Made by a program: the position numbers and the translations under genes. The notes below the pieces were generated by a model, which did not search any database, was not told the DNA's origin, and was given only the letters and a program-made list of their open reading frames with translations. A stretch of 64,000 nucleotides of DNA, taken from Halodesulfovibrio spirochaetisodalis. Its GTDB lineage: Bacteria; Desulfobacterota; Desulfovibrionia; Desulfovibrionales; Desulfovibrionaceae. The DNA is taken from positions 95,330 through 159,329 of the forward strand of contig NZ_JXMS01000004.1 in the NCBI RefSeq assembly GCF_001672295.1, written 5' to 3'. Position 1 is the first letter of the stretch. The number at the start of each line of letters is the position of its first letter. Of this stretch, positions 54,452-63,273 are shown piece after piece.

Positions 54452-54663
54452 TTTATATGTCCATTTTTCGAGTATGTGTCCCCTTGTGCGCCATGCCAAC
54501 CAGTTCAGCCAACATACCGACTGATAGCTATAAAAAATCTATAGGGTTAACAGAGACTACACAAAATCCTTTTAGAAATATGTGAGAAACTATTTGGCAC
54601 GTCATATAACACATCAGCAAAATGCCATAACCCCATCAAGGCTATTGTTGTGCTTGCAGGCAA

Positions 54664-55524
54664 TTATGCTGTGATGAAAATTTCCACTGCGCGACCAAGA
54701 TGTGCCTGACCTTCCGGTGCACGGCTATGCCCCAGTAAAGCATATGCAGGGATTGAATACAATCTCCAACCGCTTTGCTCCGGCAGAGAAAACCCGTATT
54801 CCTCAACAGCTACTGATTCAGGTGTAATATCCGTGCCTGCTTCAGTCAGCACGTCTACCAGCTCCTTCTTCACGGCAACAAAGCGGGCGTAATCAGGCGC
54901 AAACTCAATGATGGCATTCGCCACAGCACGCCACGGCACACCCAGATCTTCTTCAACATCACCTGCAAGTGTTGCTTTCGGCTCTAAACCAGGAAGTTCA
55001 TCCAGTTCGTCCTCGTCTGTAATACCGAGAATTGCATCCATATTGGCACTGGATGCAGAAAATTTGTCTTTCAGTGCTGCCAGTTCTGCTACACGACCTT
55101 CCATATCCCATGCCAACAGCAAGGTTTTCTGTGCTGCAATCCGTGCCTGTAAAGCAGGGTCCTGAACAGGCTCATCTTTCTCTTTCGGAATGAATTCACC
55201 AGTTGCTGCAAACGCATCAAGATCCGCAAATTCATCTGCTAACGGCTTTGATTTTTCGGTATCGGCAGTTTTTTCAGCCAGAACAGCACCGGACATATCG
55301 CGTGCACTGCGAAATGACATACCGTACTGAAGAAGTTCATGCAGCTGTCCGCGCGCCTCTGCCGGAGTGAAAGGAAGCTCCGGCGACACGTAAAACTGTG
55401 CGCCAGTAGCCTCGCGTAAGCCAGGAGAGCAGTACTGTATTCCTTCCGGCAACACTGTTTCCACATGCTGCGGCTGCACAGCCGGAATAACTAACGTAAG
55501 ATTTTTCAATTCAGATGCGCTCAT
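54664..55524 (-). CDS. Unrecognised acidic protein, third gene of unknown cluster
   Basis: 286 residues, acidic, no signal peptide or membrane segment. A linker-like acidic middle (DEDELDELPGLEP) separates an N-terminal part (LTLVIPAVQPQHVETVLPEG) and a C-terminal part (WRLYSIPAYALLGHSRAPEGQ). No family recognised. It starts 12 nt after the stop of the Cys-rich gene, so the two are co-transcribed. Confidence 0.75.
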   Translation of the reverse strand: MSASELKNLTLVIPAVQPQHVETVLPEGIQYCSPGLREATGAQFYVSPELPFTPAEARGQLHELLQYGMSFRSARDMSGAVLAEKTADTEKSKPLADEFADLDAFAATGEFIPKEKDEPVQDPALQARIAAQKTLLLAWDMEGRVAELAALKDKFSASSANMDAILGITDEDELDELPGLEPKATLAGDVEEDLGVPWRAVANAIIEFAPDYARFVAVKKELVDVLTEAGTDITPESVAVEEYGFSLPEQSGWRLYSIPAYALLGHSRAPEGQAHLGRAVEIFITA

Positions 55525-55536
55525 TAATTCATCCAA

Positions 55537-55965
55537 CTATTTTGAACAGCCTGCCGCTGTTCCAGCATTTTGAGAATGTTTGTACCGGCGGCAAACGCCG
55601 GCACAAACAGGTAGTTTTATAACACAAATCAGGTTCAATTCGTAATAACAGTCAGTCAAATTATCGTTGTCCGAACTCTGACCACATTCATCAGAACAGC
55701 AAACAGGATTGTAAGCAGAACACATGGCACCTGCCGGCGGCAGTTCATCCACATACCCTTCCCACAAACGCGTTGCCTTATCATCGTCCAGAGAAAAACG
55801 ATCAGCACGGTCAATAAACTCGTCATATTCACGCATAAACCGCGTAACTTCTGAGCACGCCCATTCGTCATTATCACCGGGATTCACATGTTCCTCATAC
55901 AGACAATGTCCCAGCCTGTAGAAAGCGCAATGAATACCGGGTAGTCTTTGAACCTGACCAGCCAC
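55537..55965 (-). CDS. Cys-rich protein of unknown function
   Basis: A 142-residue protein starting at GTG 55965, 3 nt after the stop of the oxidoreductase gene, with AGGG inside the end of that gene. It has many cysteines: HCAFYRLGHCLYEEHVNPG early, CSAYNPVCCSDECG mid-way, and PVCAGVCRRY near the end. The HC-x6-CLYEE-xNPG pattern looks like a conserved Desulfovibrio-type hypothetical. Likely metal or Fe-S binding, not proven. Confidence 0.72.
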   Translation of the reverse strand: MAGQVQRLPGIHCAFYRLGHCLYEEHVNPGDNDEWACSEVTRFMREYDEFIDRADRFSLDDDKATRLWEGYVDELPPAGAMCSAYNPVCCSDECGQSSDNDNLTDCYYELNLICVIKLPVCAGVCRRYKHSQNAGTAAGCSK

Positions 55966-55968
55966 ACG

Positions 55969-57594
55969 TTATCCCTGCACTACATCATACGGCCACATAT
56001 CCATGCCGCCATCAAGCACATACAGGCTCTTGGCTCCAAGGCCATAGAGGTAGCATGCTATGGAATACGGGATATCAGAATTGTGGCTTACAATGACCAG
56101 CGGGGTAAAGCGCGGAACTTCGTCCTGCAAACGTTTTTTAAGCTGCGTAAATGGAATATTGTACGCCTCTTCAATATGTCCCTCGCGCCATGCAATCTGG
56201 TCACGGAGATCAAGAATAAAGAACTTGGCGCCCGCTTCGCGTGAGGCAAGTAATTCATCCGGTGTGATGCCGAAAATACGTTCTTCCAGTTTGTTAGAAA
56301 GCATACAGGCCGCTTTGTTCAGCATCAAGCCGCCAGCGGTCATATCTACACACGCGAGAGTCTGCACGGTCATATTGCTTGTCAGAGCAACGGCTACACC
56401 GGCAGCTACGCCATCAAGCCAGCCTGCATTACGTCCGCCACATGCCTGAGCACCAAGGACAACACCTGTGGCTTTATCACACACAAGCTTTACAACTGCT
56501 GTCGCATCGATACCGGCAAGAACTGGTGCTGCATCAAAAACAACAAATTCTGGCTCGTATCCGGCTTCTACAGCTTCCTTCTGTGTCAGCCCAGTGCGGA
56601 ATGCTACACAATCTGCGGCCTGATAGCGGGAGGAAGCACAGCTTCCCTGCCATGTGACCGGCTGACCGAGCACAATGCTGCTCAATGCACGCCCCTGTGA
56701 AATAAGGGACTCCACAGAGCTTGCTTCAAACGGAGCATTGTATTTACCGGAAACTTCAGCACGTTTTACTGCTACTGCGGAACCAAAAAGATGCACATCT
56801 TCAAGTCCGCAGGAAAAATCATCCTTGACTGAAATAAAACCGGAAGGCTCAAGTTCCACGCCCTGCTCCGCAACAATCGGATGCACAGCTCGCGGAGTAT
56901 CCGCCCAGAAGAACACATCGCCTTCAACAACCTGTTCCCCGCAAGTCAACGCACGAACATCACCTTCAGCAGACAACTCCGGCAGTACAGCAGTCTCTGT
57001 CATAGGCACAACCCGCACAGAACCCTCTGTGCCAGCCTCTACTCTGTCAGTTACGGCATGCCAGAATTCAGGGTCAAACTCCGCACACTCAGAACGTGCC
57101 CATGTTACTGAAACACCGGCCTTCACGAGCGGGTCAATCAAGCCCATAGCATGAGCACCGCCGTATACAACTGCGGTTTGCGGTTTGTAGCTTTCCAGCC
57201 ACTCATCAACCAGACCAGCCTGCTCAAGCGGCCACGGAATCACATTCTGTGCTCCACGGACAGCGCGTGGCAATCTTGGGGCAGCGTCTATTTCCATGAT
57301 AAGCTTTGTGTAGCGGATAGGAATAGTGCCCTGCGGAGAAGAAGCGTGAACAGTTTTATTTTCAAAATCCAATTCCATTGAAGCAATCGGGAGCACGCTT
57401 ATCTGTTTAGCATCAAGCAAAACAGAAGATACGTGTGCCATCGGGTTACGTTTACCAAATACACCCTCTTTGGAACCTTCCTCAACTTCAATAGGAACAA
57501 CTAAATTAACTTCAGCAGACGGAGCCTGCCTTTTAATGCGCGCAGCGGTCTTGGCACCGGCAAGACCAGAACTTATAATAACAATACGTTCCAT
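55969..57594 (-). CDS. Degenerate FAD/NAD disulfide oxidoreductase fused to a rhodanese-like domain
   Basis: A 541-residue protein with the layout of CoA-disulfide reductase-rhodanese fusions: FAD/NAD domains (1-330), dimer domain (about 330-440, with CVAFRTGLTQKEAVEAGYEP) and a C-terminal rhodanese domain (about 450-535). Key residues are missing. The FAD glycine loop reads SSGLAGAKTAA instead of GxGxxG, the redox cysteine region (GVFGKRNPMAHV) has no Cys, and the rhodanese loop reads IVSHNSDIPYS with Ser in place of the catalytic Cys. It may bind cofactor without catalysis. First of a three-gene cluster. Confidence 0.85.
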   Translation of the reverse strand: MERIVIISSGLAGAKTAARIKRQAPSAEVNLVVPIEVEEGSKEGVFGKRNPMAHVSSVLLDAKQISVLPIASMELDFENKTVHASSPQGTIPIRYTKLIMEIDAAPRLPRAVRGAQNVIPWPLEQAGLVDEWLESYKPQTAVVYGGAHAMGLIDPLVKAGVSVTWARSECAEFDPEFWHAVTDRVEAGTEGSVRVVPMTETAVLPELSAEGDVRALTCGEQVVEGDVFFWADTPRAVHPIVAEQGVELEPSGFISVKDDFSCGLEDVHLFGSAVAVKRAEVSGKYNAPFEASSVESLISQGRALSSIVLGQPVTWQGSCASSRYQAADCVAFRTGLTQKEAVEAGYEPEFVVFDAAPVLAGIDATAVVKLVCDKATGVVLGAQACGGRNAGWLDGVAAGVAVALTSNMTVQTLACVDMTAGGLMLNKAACMLSNKLEERIFGITPDELLASREAGAKFFILDLRDQIAWREGHIEEAYNIPFTQLKKRLQDEVPRFTPLVIVSHNSDIPYSIACYLYGLGAKSLYVLDGGMDMWPYDVVQG

Positions 57595-57749
57595 TTTACA
57601 CTTCCTCTTTTCTTAAAAAACTTAACAAACGGAGTACTGCCTTTTTTCCGTTTGTTATTCGACATATTACGGGAAACAGCGCAAGAACAACCCCTTGACC
57701 TGTCTTCCCCCCGTGTGTATAGCGGCTTCATATCCTTTTGGAGGGAACT

Positions 57750-57938
57750 ATGTTCGGTATCGGTATTCCAGAATTATTAGTTATTCTTGTCCTTGTTCTG
57801 CTCGTTTTCGGAGCCAACAAGCTTCCAGAAATCGGCGGCGGGCTTGGCCGTGCCATTAAAAATTTCAAAAAGGCTACTACCGAGCCTGACGAAATTGATG
57901 TCACTCCAACTTCTGAAAAGAAGAAGGAAGAAGACTAG
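57750..57938 (+). CDS. tatA: Sec-independent protein translocase subunit TatA
   Basis: 62 residues: one N-terminal membrane helix ([20 protein letters not shown]), the conserved [21 protein letters not shown] amphipathic helix, and a charged tail. The tail is short, as in TatA/TatE. GGAGG precedes the ATG. It is monocistronic; tatB and tatC are not nearby, so TatC is probably elsewhere. Confidence 0.95.
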   Translation: MFGIGIPELLVILVLVLLVFGANKLPEIGGGLGRAIKNFKKATTEPDEIDVTPTSEKKKEED

Positions 57939-57956
57939 CAAGCTTTTTCAGCTTAC

Positions 57957-57992
57957 AAAAAATCCCGAAGTACATCGTACTTCGGGATTTTT
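57957..57992. terminator. Terminator after tatA
   Basis: AAAAAATCCCGAAGTAC-ATC-GTACTTCGGGATTTTTTT, a strong symmetrical hairpin between tatA and the convergent periplasmic gene. Confidence 0.9.
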
Positions 57993-58008
57993 TTATTCGT
58001 AATAAACG

Positions 58009-58938
58009 TTATTCGGAGGCTGGCTGAAACTCGTAAGTCAACCCGCGTCCATTTACATATTCAGACAACTTTGTCAGCACACGGTCAATGTTTTTGGATT
58101 TGATAACCCACCGTGCCACAACCGAGTCAGACTGGATGACGACGCCATCCAGACGTGCATCAGAAGCAGAACCAACCCATTCACGCAGCACTCTGTCAAA
58201 CGCTTCAACGCCATCAGGGAACAACCAGCCGCGTACCTGAAGCACGCCATGCTGTGTATTACCTGCAGGTTGCGGAGTTTTGCTCTGGGCAAAATACTCA
58301 CCCCACACCTGATACCACGCTTCATCGAGATCTTTTGACTGTGCGGAAATTGGCGTGCCAGCTCCCTGTAATGACAGCTCCCAAGTGCCATCAACGGTAT
58401 TCATTACCAGCACAAGAGGAGCATTGTAATCTGGGCGCAAGCCGTACAACTGATGCAAGCGACCAAGTTTGTCCCATGTTTCACTCTGCACACCGGAGTA
58501 TTGCGGATTATATGTTACAAGTTCCGCTCCGGTATTAAAGAATCCAAGCCGCTTGATGACAGATGTAAGAGAGGGACGGTTGACTGAAACCTCCACGGAC
58601 ATCTCATGTCCGTACCCGTCCGGCAGCTGTTTTGATCCGAGTTCACGATAGCTTGTCACGTATGCCTTTGCTCGCGGAGTAAGGAAGTTATGCAACTCTT
58701 CCTTACGCACGTCGGAAATATCATAATCAATAATTTCCAGTGCTTCATCATATACTGCATTGGCAAATGCAGCCTGAAGTGCGGCAGATTTACTGCGAAC
58801 AGAAAATCCCTCTTCGTCAGCACCATCCGGTATAGATTCATACCATACGGACTGTGCAACACGAGCCTGTGCAAGCGACCCCACCATGAGTACAGCAGCA
58901 AACGCTATACCTATAAGAAGTAGTTTTTGTTTCATCAT
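58009..58938 (-). CDS. Periplasmic protein, possibly DUF2066-like
   Basis: 309 residues with a signal peptide (LLLIGIAFAAVLMVGSLAQA). The part after it, AALQAAFANAVYDEALEIID onward to AKAYVTSYRELGSK, looks like the helix-plus-strand pattern of DUF2066 or LPP20/FlgT-like N-terminal domains. The second half is unrecognised. No enzyme motif. Start ATG 58938; a second ATG follows directly. Convergent with tatA. Confidence 0.75.
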   Translation of the reverse strand: MMKQKLLLIGIAFAAVLMVGSLAQARVAQSVWYESIPDGADEEGFSVRSKSAALQAAFANAVYDEALEIIDYDISDVRKEELHNFLTPRAKAYVTSYRELGSKQLPDGYGHEMSVEVSVNRPSLTSVIKRLGFFNTGAELVTYNPQYSGVQSETWDKLGRLHQLYGLRPDYNAPLVLVMNTVDGTWELSLQGAGTPISAQSKDLDEAWYQVWGEYFAQSKTPQPAGNTQHGVLQVRGWLFPDGVEAFDRVLREWVGSASDARLDGVVIQSDSVVARWVIKSKNIDRVLTKLSEYVNGRGLTYEFQPASE

Positions 58939-59022
58939 ATTTATTACTGTATGCCTTACAATTTCAGTTAGCCAAATGTACTGTATCACTCTGTAAAACA
59001 CCAGAGTTTTATAAATACGGAG

Positions 59023-59056
59023 AAAGGCCGGACACCCTTGGGAATCCGGCCTTTAT
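59023..59056 (-). terminator. Terminator after purM
   Basis: The stem AAAGGCCGGA/TCCGGCCTTT with a 12-nt loop, downstream of purM on the minus strand, has AT-rich flanks on both sides. Confidence 0.83.
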
Positions 59057-59081
59057 TATTATAACAACAGGTTGCAAAAGC

Positions 59082-60137
59082 TTATGCAAACACCACATCA
59101 ACCTGTTCGGCATCTTTACTTGAACGCTTTTCAATATTGCCAATGACCCATGCATCCTGATGCATGGCTTCAAGACGGGACATAATCTCATCTTTATCAT
59201 TCGCACTGACAATAAGTACGTATCCGATACCACAGTTAAAAATCTGCAGCATTTCCGGCCAGCTCAGATCACCCTGCTCCTTCAGCCATTTGAACACAGG
59301 AAGCACATCCCATGAACCGAAGGTGATGGACGCAGCAACCGAGGAAGGAAGTACGCGCGGAATGTTATCGTAAAATCCGCCACCAGTTACATGCACCATG
59401 CCTTTAATTGCAAAGTCACGCATGAGAACATTAACTGTTTCTGTATAAATCGCAGTAGGTTCAAGCAAAACTTCCGCTACAGGCTTATCTGTTCCCGGCA
59501 TAATATCATCACCGGAAAGCCCGCTCTTTTCAAAAAGCTTGCGAACAAGAGTGTATCCATTAGAATGAATACCTGTTGAACCAATACCGATAACAACATC
59601 GCCTACACGGATATTAGAACCGTCAACGATATTCGCATTATCCACCATGCCGACACAGAATCCGGCAAGATCATACTCGCCTTCTTCATACATATCCGCC
59701 ATTTCTGCGGTCTCACCGCCCAGCAGAGCCATTTTGGACTTACGACAGCCAGCAGCCACACCGGCTACTACCTGCTCTGCTTTATCTACATCAAGTTTAC
59801 CTGTGGCGAAATAATCAAGGAAAAAAAGTGGCTTTGCACCCTGAACCAGAATATCATTAACGCTCATGGCAACAAGGTCGATACCTACTGTATCATGCTT
59901 GTCGAACATGAAGGCTAATTTCAGCTTAGTTCCCACTCCGTCGGTTCCGGACACGAGCACAGGCTCTTCCATACCCGACAGATCCGGTTTGAATAAGCCA
60001 CCGAAGCCACCGATGTCCGAAAGCACACCTTTGGTATGGGTATCAGCTACAACGTGCTTAATTCTATCAACAAGGGCGTTTCCTGCATTAATATCAACAC
60101 CTGCTTCGGTATACGCTCTTGAACGATCTTCAGACAT
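59082..60137 (-). CDS. purM: Phosphoribosylformylglycinamidine cyclo-ligase
   Basis: A 351-residue AIR synthase making aminoimidazole ribonucleotide from FGAM with ATP. Conserved pieces are AYTEAGVDINAGN at the start, GVGTKLKLAF, AMSVNDILVQGAKPLFFLDY, GGETAEMADMY and HVTGGGFYDNIPRVLP. The ATG at 60137 has AGGAG 6 nt upstream; the frame to 60191 is rejected. Monocistronic here. Confidence 0.97.
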   Translation of the reverse strand: MSEDRSRAYTEAGVDINAGNALVDRIKHVVADTHTKGVLSDIGGFGGLFKPDLSGMEEPVLVSGTDGVGTKLKLAFMFDKHDTVGIDLVAMSVNDILVQGAKPLFFLDYFATGKLDVDKAEQVVAGVAAGCRKSKMALLGGETAEMADMYEEGEYDLAGFCVGMVDNANIVDGSNIRVGDVVIGIGSTGIHSNGYTLVRKLFEKSGLSGDDIMPGTDKPVAEVLLEPTAIYTETVNVLMRDFAIKGMVHVTGGGFYDNIPRVLPSSVAASITFGSWDVLPVFKWLKEQGDLSWPEMLQIFNCGIGYVLIVSANDKDEIMSRLEAMHQDAWVIGNIEKRSSKDAEQVDVVFA

Positions 60138-60226
60138 TATCTGCTCCTTGATACTAGTATGATAACAAGATCCTTCGGGAAGCCCGTACATAGGCTTTTA
60201 CGAAACAAAGAGCAAGGGAGAAACAC

Positions 60227-60553
60227 ATGCATCACATCTCAGTTACAAACAGATCATCATCCTTATCAAAACGCATGGCGGCTATACTTTGTGCAAGCGC
60301 ACTATGTACTGTCGTACTCATGCCTTCCCTTACTGTTGCCAAAAAAACACGTGCTGTTCCAAGAGAGGATACAGTTATAGGAACTGGCTCACCAGACATA
60401 AGCATAACAGAGGATCCAATGAACGGTGATAGAATTCTGCGAGCCACACCGCCTAAGCAAAAAGAGGAAGAGTGCAACAAATATACTAACGGTCAGTACC
60501 CCATTATTTTAGATTTGGATTTACGCCCCAACTTTCCAAAGCATAAAAAGTAG
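60227..60553 (+). CDS. Small secreted protein of unknown function
   Basis: 108 residues with an N-terminal export signal (basic start, hydrophobic AAILCASALCTVVLMPSLTV), then a hydrophilic, proline-containing mature part with one cysteine. AAGGGAG precedes the ATG. It is divergent from purM and directly upstream of amrS (6 nt), so probably co-transcribed. No family recognised. Confidence 0.75.
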   Translation: MHHISVTNRSSSLSKRMAAILCASALCTVVLMPSLTVAKKTRAVPREDTVIGTGSPDISITEDPMNGDRILRATPPKQKEEECNKYTNGQYPIILDLDLRPNFPKHKK

Positions 60554-60559
60554 GTGACT

Positions 60560-61600
60560 ATGCATCCTGCCAGATTATGGAGACCTTTAGAAAAAGCGGA
60601 TCACAGCGAATACGCTGACGTTAAATGCAGACTGTGCAGTCATTTTTGCACAATAGCACCGGAACATATCGGACTCTGCGGTGTCCGGAAAAACGTCAAC
60701 GGAAAGCTGTATACTCTTGTCTACGACAGAGTCGCGGCCGCCAACCTTGACCCTGTGGAAAAGAAACCGCTGTATCATTTTCTTCCGGGTACTAACACCT
60801 TCTCCTTTGGCACCGTTGGATGCAACCTTGCGTGCTCTTTTTGTCAGAACTATTCACTTTCAACAGCTCCGAGACTGACAGGGCAAATTACCGGACAGAT
60901 GACCAAGCCGGAGCAAATTGTTGCTCTGGCGCTTGAGTCCGGTGCAAAGTCAATTTCGTACACCTACTCCGAGCCAACCGTTTTTTTTGAACTGATGGCT
61001 GAAACCGCAGAAATTGCCATCCAGCATGGATTAAAAAACATTATCGTTTCCAATGGATACCAGTCTCCAGAATGCCTTGAAGAACTGAAAGACCTTATCC
61101 ATGCCTGTAATATTGACCTGAAAGCGGCAACTGAATCCTTCTATCATTCAATCTGTAAAGCCCATATCCGGCCGGTATTACGCAATCTTAAAACCATACG
61201 AGACATGGGCTGGTGGATGGAAGTCACCACCCTGCTTGTCCCGGGTGAAAATGACGACAAGGAAGAGATTGCAACCCTTGCCCGTTTTATTAACGATGAA
61301 CTGGGAAGCGATACTCCGTGGCATTTATCCAGATTCCATCCTACCTATAAAATGCAGGACCACATTGCCACACCACTGGAAGATCTTGAACGTGCTGCAG
61401 CTATTGGCAAAGATGCGGGGCTGCACTATGTATATGTCGGCAACGTTCACGGTCATGGCGGACGGGACACGCTTTGTCCTGCCTGCGGATGTACTGTGAT
61501 ACGGCGCAAAAGCTACACAGCTGCAAAAAACGACTATTCACACTGTCCAACCTGCAAAGCAGATATTGCAGGCATATGGAGTACCAATGATCCTCGTTAA
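60560..61600 (+). CDS. amrS: AmrS-type radical SAM protein
   Basis: A 346-residue radical SAM enzyme of the AmmeMemoRadiSam group. The iron-sulfur ligands are in GCNLACSFCQN; the upstream CRLCSHFCTIAPEHIGLCGVR and the C-terminal CPACGCTVIRR and HCPTCKA give further cysteine pairs. The family acts with AmrA and AmrB on an unknown reaction. The ATG at 60560 is preferred; GTG at 60554 is possible. It overlaps cobO by 14 nt. Confidence 0.92.
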   Translation: MHPARLWRPLEKADHSEYADVKCRLCSHFCTIAPEHIGLCGVRKNVNGKLYTLVYDRVAAANLDPVEKKPLYHFLPGTNTFSFGTVGCNLACSFCQNYSLSTAPRLTGQITGQMTKPEQIVALALESGAKSISYTYSEPTVFFELMAETAEIAIQHGLKNIIVSNGYQSPECLEELKDLIHACNIDLKAATESFYHSICKAHIRPVLRNLKTIRDMGWWMEVTTLLVPGENDDKEEIATLARFINDELGSDTPWHLSRFHPTYKMQDHIATPLEDLERAAAIGKDAGLHYVYVGNVHGHGGRDTLCPACGCTVIRRKSYTAAKNDYSHCPTCKADIAGIWSTNDPR

Positions 61601-62090
61601 CACAGGAAACGGTAAGGGAAAAACTACTGCATGCGTCGGTCAGGCCATACGGGCACTGGGACAGGAGCATTCAGTCGCCTTCGGACAATTTATGAAACGG
61701 GATAATCAGGCGGGCGAGCAATACATGCTGCGCAAGCTGCTTGGTGAATTCTTTTATGCACCGGGTGACGGTTTCCTTACAAAACCGGAACAGTACCCTG
61801 CCCACAGAGCAACGTCTGAAAAAGTTATCTGGTGGGCAAAAGAACGTATTCTTGACGTAGATATGCTTATTCTTGACGAAGCACTCTACGCCCTCTCCTC
61901 CGACCTCATAAAAAAAGAAGAGCTTGAGGAACTTATTGCACTTGCCCGCAACAACGATACACATCTGGTTCTATCCGGACGCGGAGCGCCGCAATGGCTC
62001 ATCGATGAAGCAGACCTTGTTACAGAGATGACCGAGATCAAGCATCATTATAAAGCAGGTATTCCGGCACAGAAAGGAATCGAATTTTAA
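61587..62090 (+). CDS. cobO: Cob(I)alamin adenosyltransferase, CobO/BtuR type
   Basis: A 167-residue P-loop enzyme that adenosylates corrinoids. It has GNGKGKTTACVGQAIRALG near residue 7 and DMLILDEALYALSSDLI as Walker B. Length is short but complete (usual 170-200). It starts inside the end of amrS with GGAG 5 nt before ATG 61587, so translation is coupled. Its product would serve B12-dependent enzymes. Confidence 0.93.
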   Translation: MILVNTGNGKGKTTACVGQAIRALGQEHSVAFGQFMKRDNQAGEQYMLRKLLGEFFYAPGDGFLTKPEQYPAHRATSEKVIWWAKERILDVDMLILDEALYALSSDLIKKEELEELIALARNNDTHLVLSGRGAPQWLIDEADLVTEMTEIKHHYKAGIPAQKGIEF

Positions 62091-62111
62091 CATTCATTTA
62101 TACAATTCCTC

Positions 62112-62140
62112 TTGCCAGTAAGGGTACTTTCCCTTAAACA
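62112..62140 (+). promoter_or_regulatory. Promoter of tRNA-Pro copy 1
   Basis: TTGCCA (62112-62117), 17 nt, TAAACA (62135-62140), 11 nt before the tRNA. Same spacing and -10 as the tRNA-Met array. Confidence 0.55.
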
Positions 62141-62151
62141 CTTCTTCGCGA

Positions 62152-62228
<77 letters not shown>

Positions 62229-62238
62229 CGATAATTTA

Positions 62239-62266
62239 GCTCACAGTACACACTGTGAGCTTTTTT
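62239..62266 (+). terminator. Terminator of tRNA-Pro copy 1
   Basis: The 9-bp stem GCTCACAGT/ACTGTGAGC is followed by six T. Confidence 0.88.
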
Positions 62267-62414
62267 CTTTGCTTTGAATGCAGACTGCACAATCCTGCAA
62301 CAAAATTTTGTATAGTTCACATACTGTTTTCAACGTATGACCACCTGAATATGCTGTTGTGCAATCAAAAACGTCTCTCGAAGAGATAAATTTGATTTTT
62401 TCTGCATTTTTTAC

Positions 62415-62443
62415 TTGCAAGTCATGCAAGTTTTCCTTAGTAC
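62415..62443 (+). promoter_or_regulatory. Promoter of tRNA-Pro copy 2
   Basis: TTGCAA (62415-62420), 17 nt, TAGTAC (62438-62443), 11 nt before the tRNA. Confidence 0.55.
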
Positions 62444-62454
62444 TTCTTTCGCGA

Positions 62455-62531
<77 letters not shown>

Positions 62532-62541
62532 CGATAATTTA

Positions 62542-62569
62542 GCTCACAGTACACACTGTGAGCTTTTTT
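62542..62569 (+). terminator. Terminator of tRNA-Pro copy 2
   Basis: Identical to the copy 1 terminator. Confidence 0.88.
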
Positions 62570-62717
62570 CTTTGCTTTGAATGCAGACTGCACAATCCTG
62601 CAACAAAATTTTGTATAGTTCACATACTGTTTTCAACGTATGACCACCTGAATATGCTGTTGTGCAATCAAAAACGTCTCTCGAAGAGATAAATTTGATT
62701 TTTTCTGCATTTTTTAC

Positions 62718-62746
62718 TTGCAAGTCATGCAAGTTTTCCTTAGTAC
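62718..62746 (+). promoter_or_regulatory. Promoter of tRNA-Pro copy 3
   Basis: TTGCAA, 17 nt, TAGTAC, identical to copy 2 promoter, 303 bp downstream. Confidence 0.55.
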
Positions 62747-62757
62747 TTCTTTCGCGA

Positions 62758-62834
<77 letters not shown>

Positions 62835-62844
62835 CGAAATTTAA

Positions 62845-62873
62845 GCTCACAGTACACACTGTGAGCTTTTTTT
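62845..62873 (+). terminator. Terminator of tRNA-Pro copy 3
   Basis: Same GCTCACAGT/ACTGTGAGC stem, followed by seven T. Confidence 0.88.
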
Positions 62874-63011
62874 ATTTTCCGACTGCCGACTGATGAAATC
62901 ATCAGCAGCATTCTTTTTATAGTGGCAGCCGCTGTAAGAGGAGAATATAGTCTCTTCTTACGCCAAAACGAGGTGACCCTGCATTAATTTTGCATTTTCT
63001 GCATTTTTTGC

Positions 63012-63040
63012 TTGCACCTCACGCAAGTTTTCCTTAGTAC
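63012..63040 (+). promoter_or_regulatory. Promoter of tRNA-Pro copy 4
   Basis: TTGCAC (63012-63017), 17 nt, TAGTAC (63035-63040), a diverged version of the copy 2 and 3 promoters. Confidence 0.55.
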
Positions 63041-63051
63041 TTCTTTCGCGA

Positions 63052-63128
<77 letters not shown>

Positions 63129-63138
63129 CGAAATTTAA

Positions 63139-63167
63139 GCTCACAGTTTATACTGTGAGCTTTTTTT
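63139..63167 (+). terminator. Terminator of tRNA-Pro copy 4
   Basis: Stem GCTCACAGT/ACTGTGAGC with a slightly different loop (TTAT), then seven T. It lies 106 nt before the DUF554 start. Confidence 0.88.
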
Positions 63168-63273
63168 GTATCCTTTTTTCCTTCAGAACATCACAACTAC
63201 CGCTTTATTTTATTCACAATACATCGTATCACTGCCTTCTGTTTACAAACTTGTCATTTTCGGAGTTTTTGTT

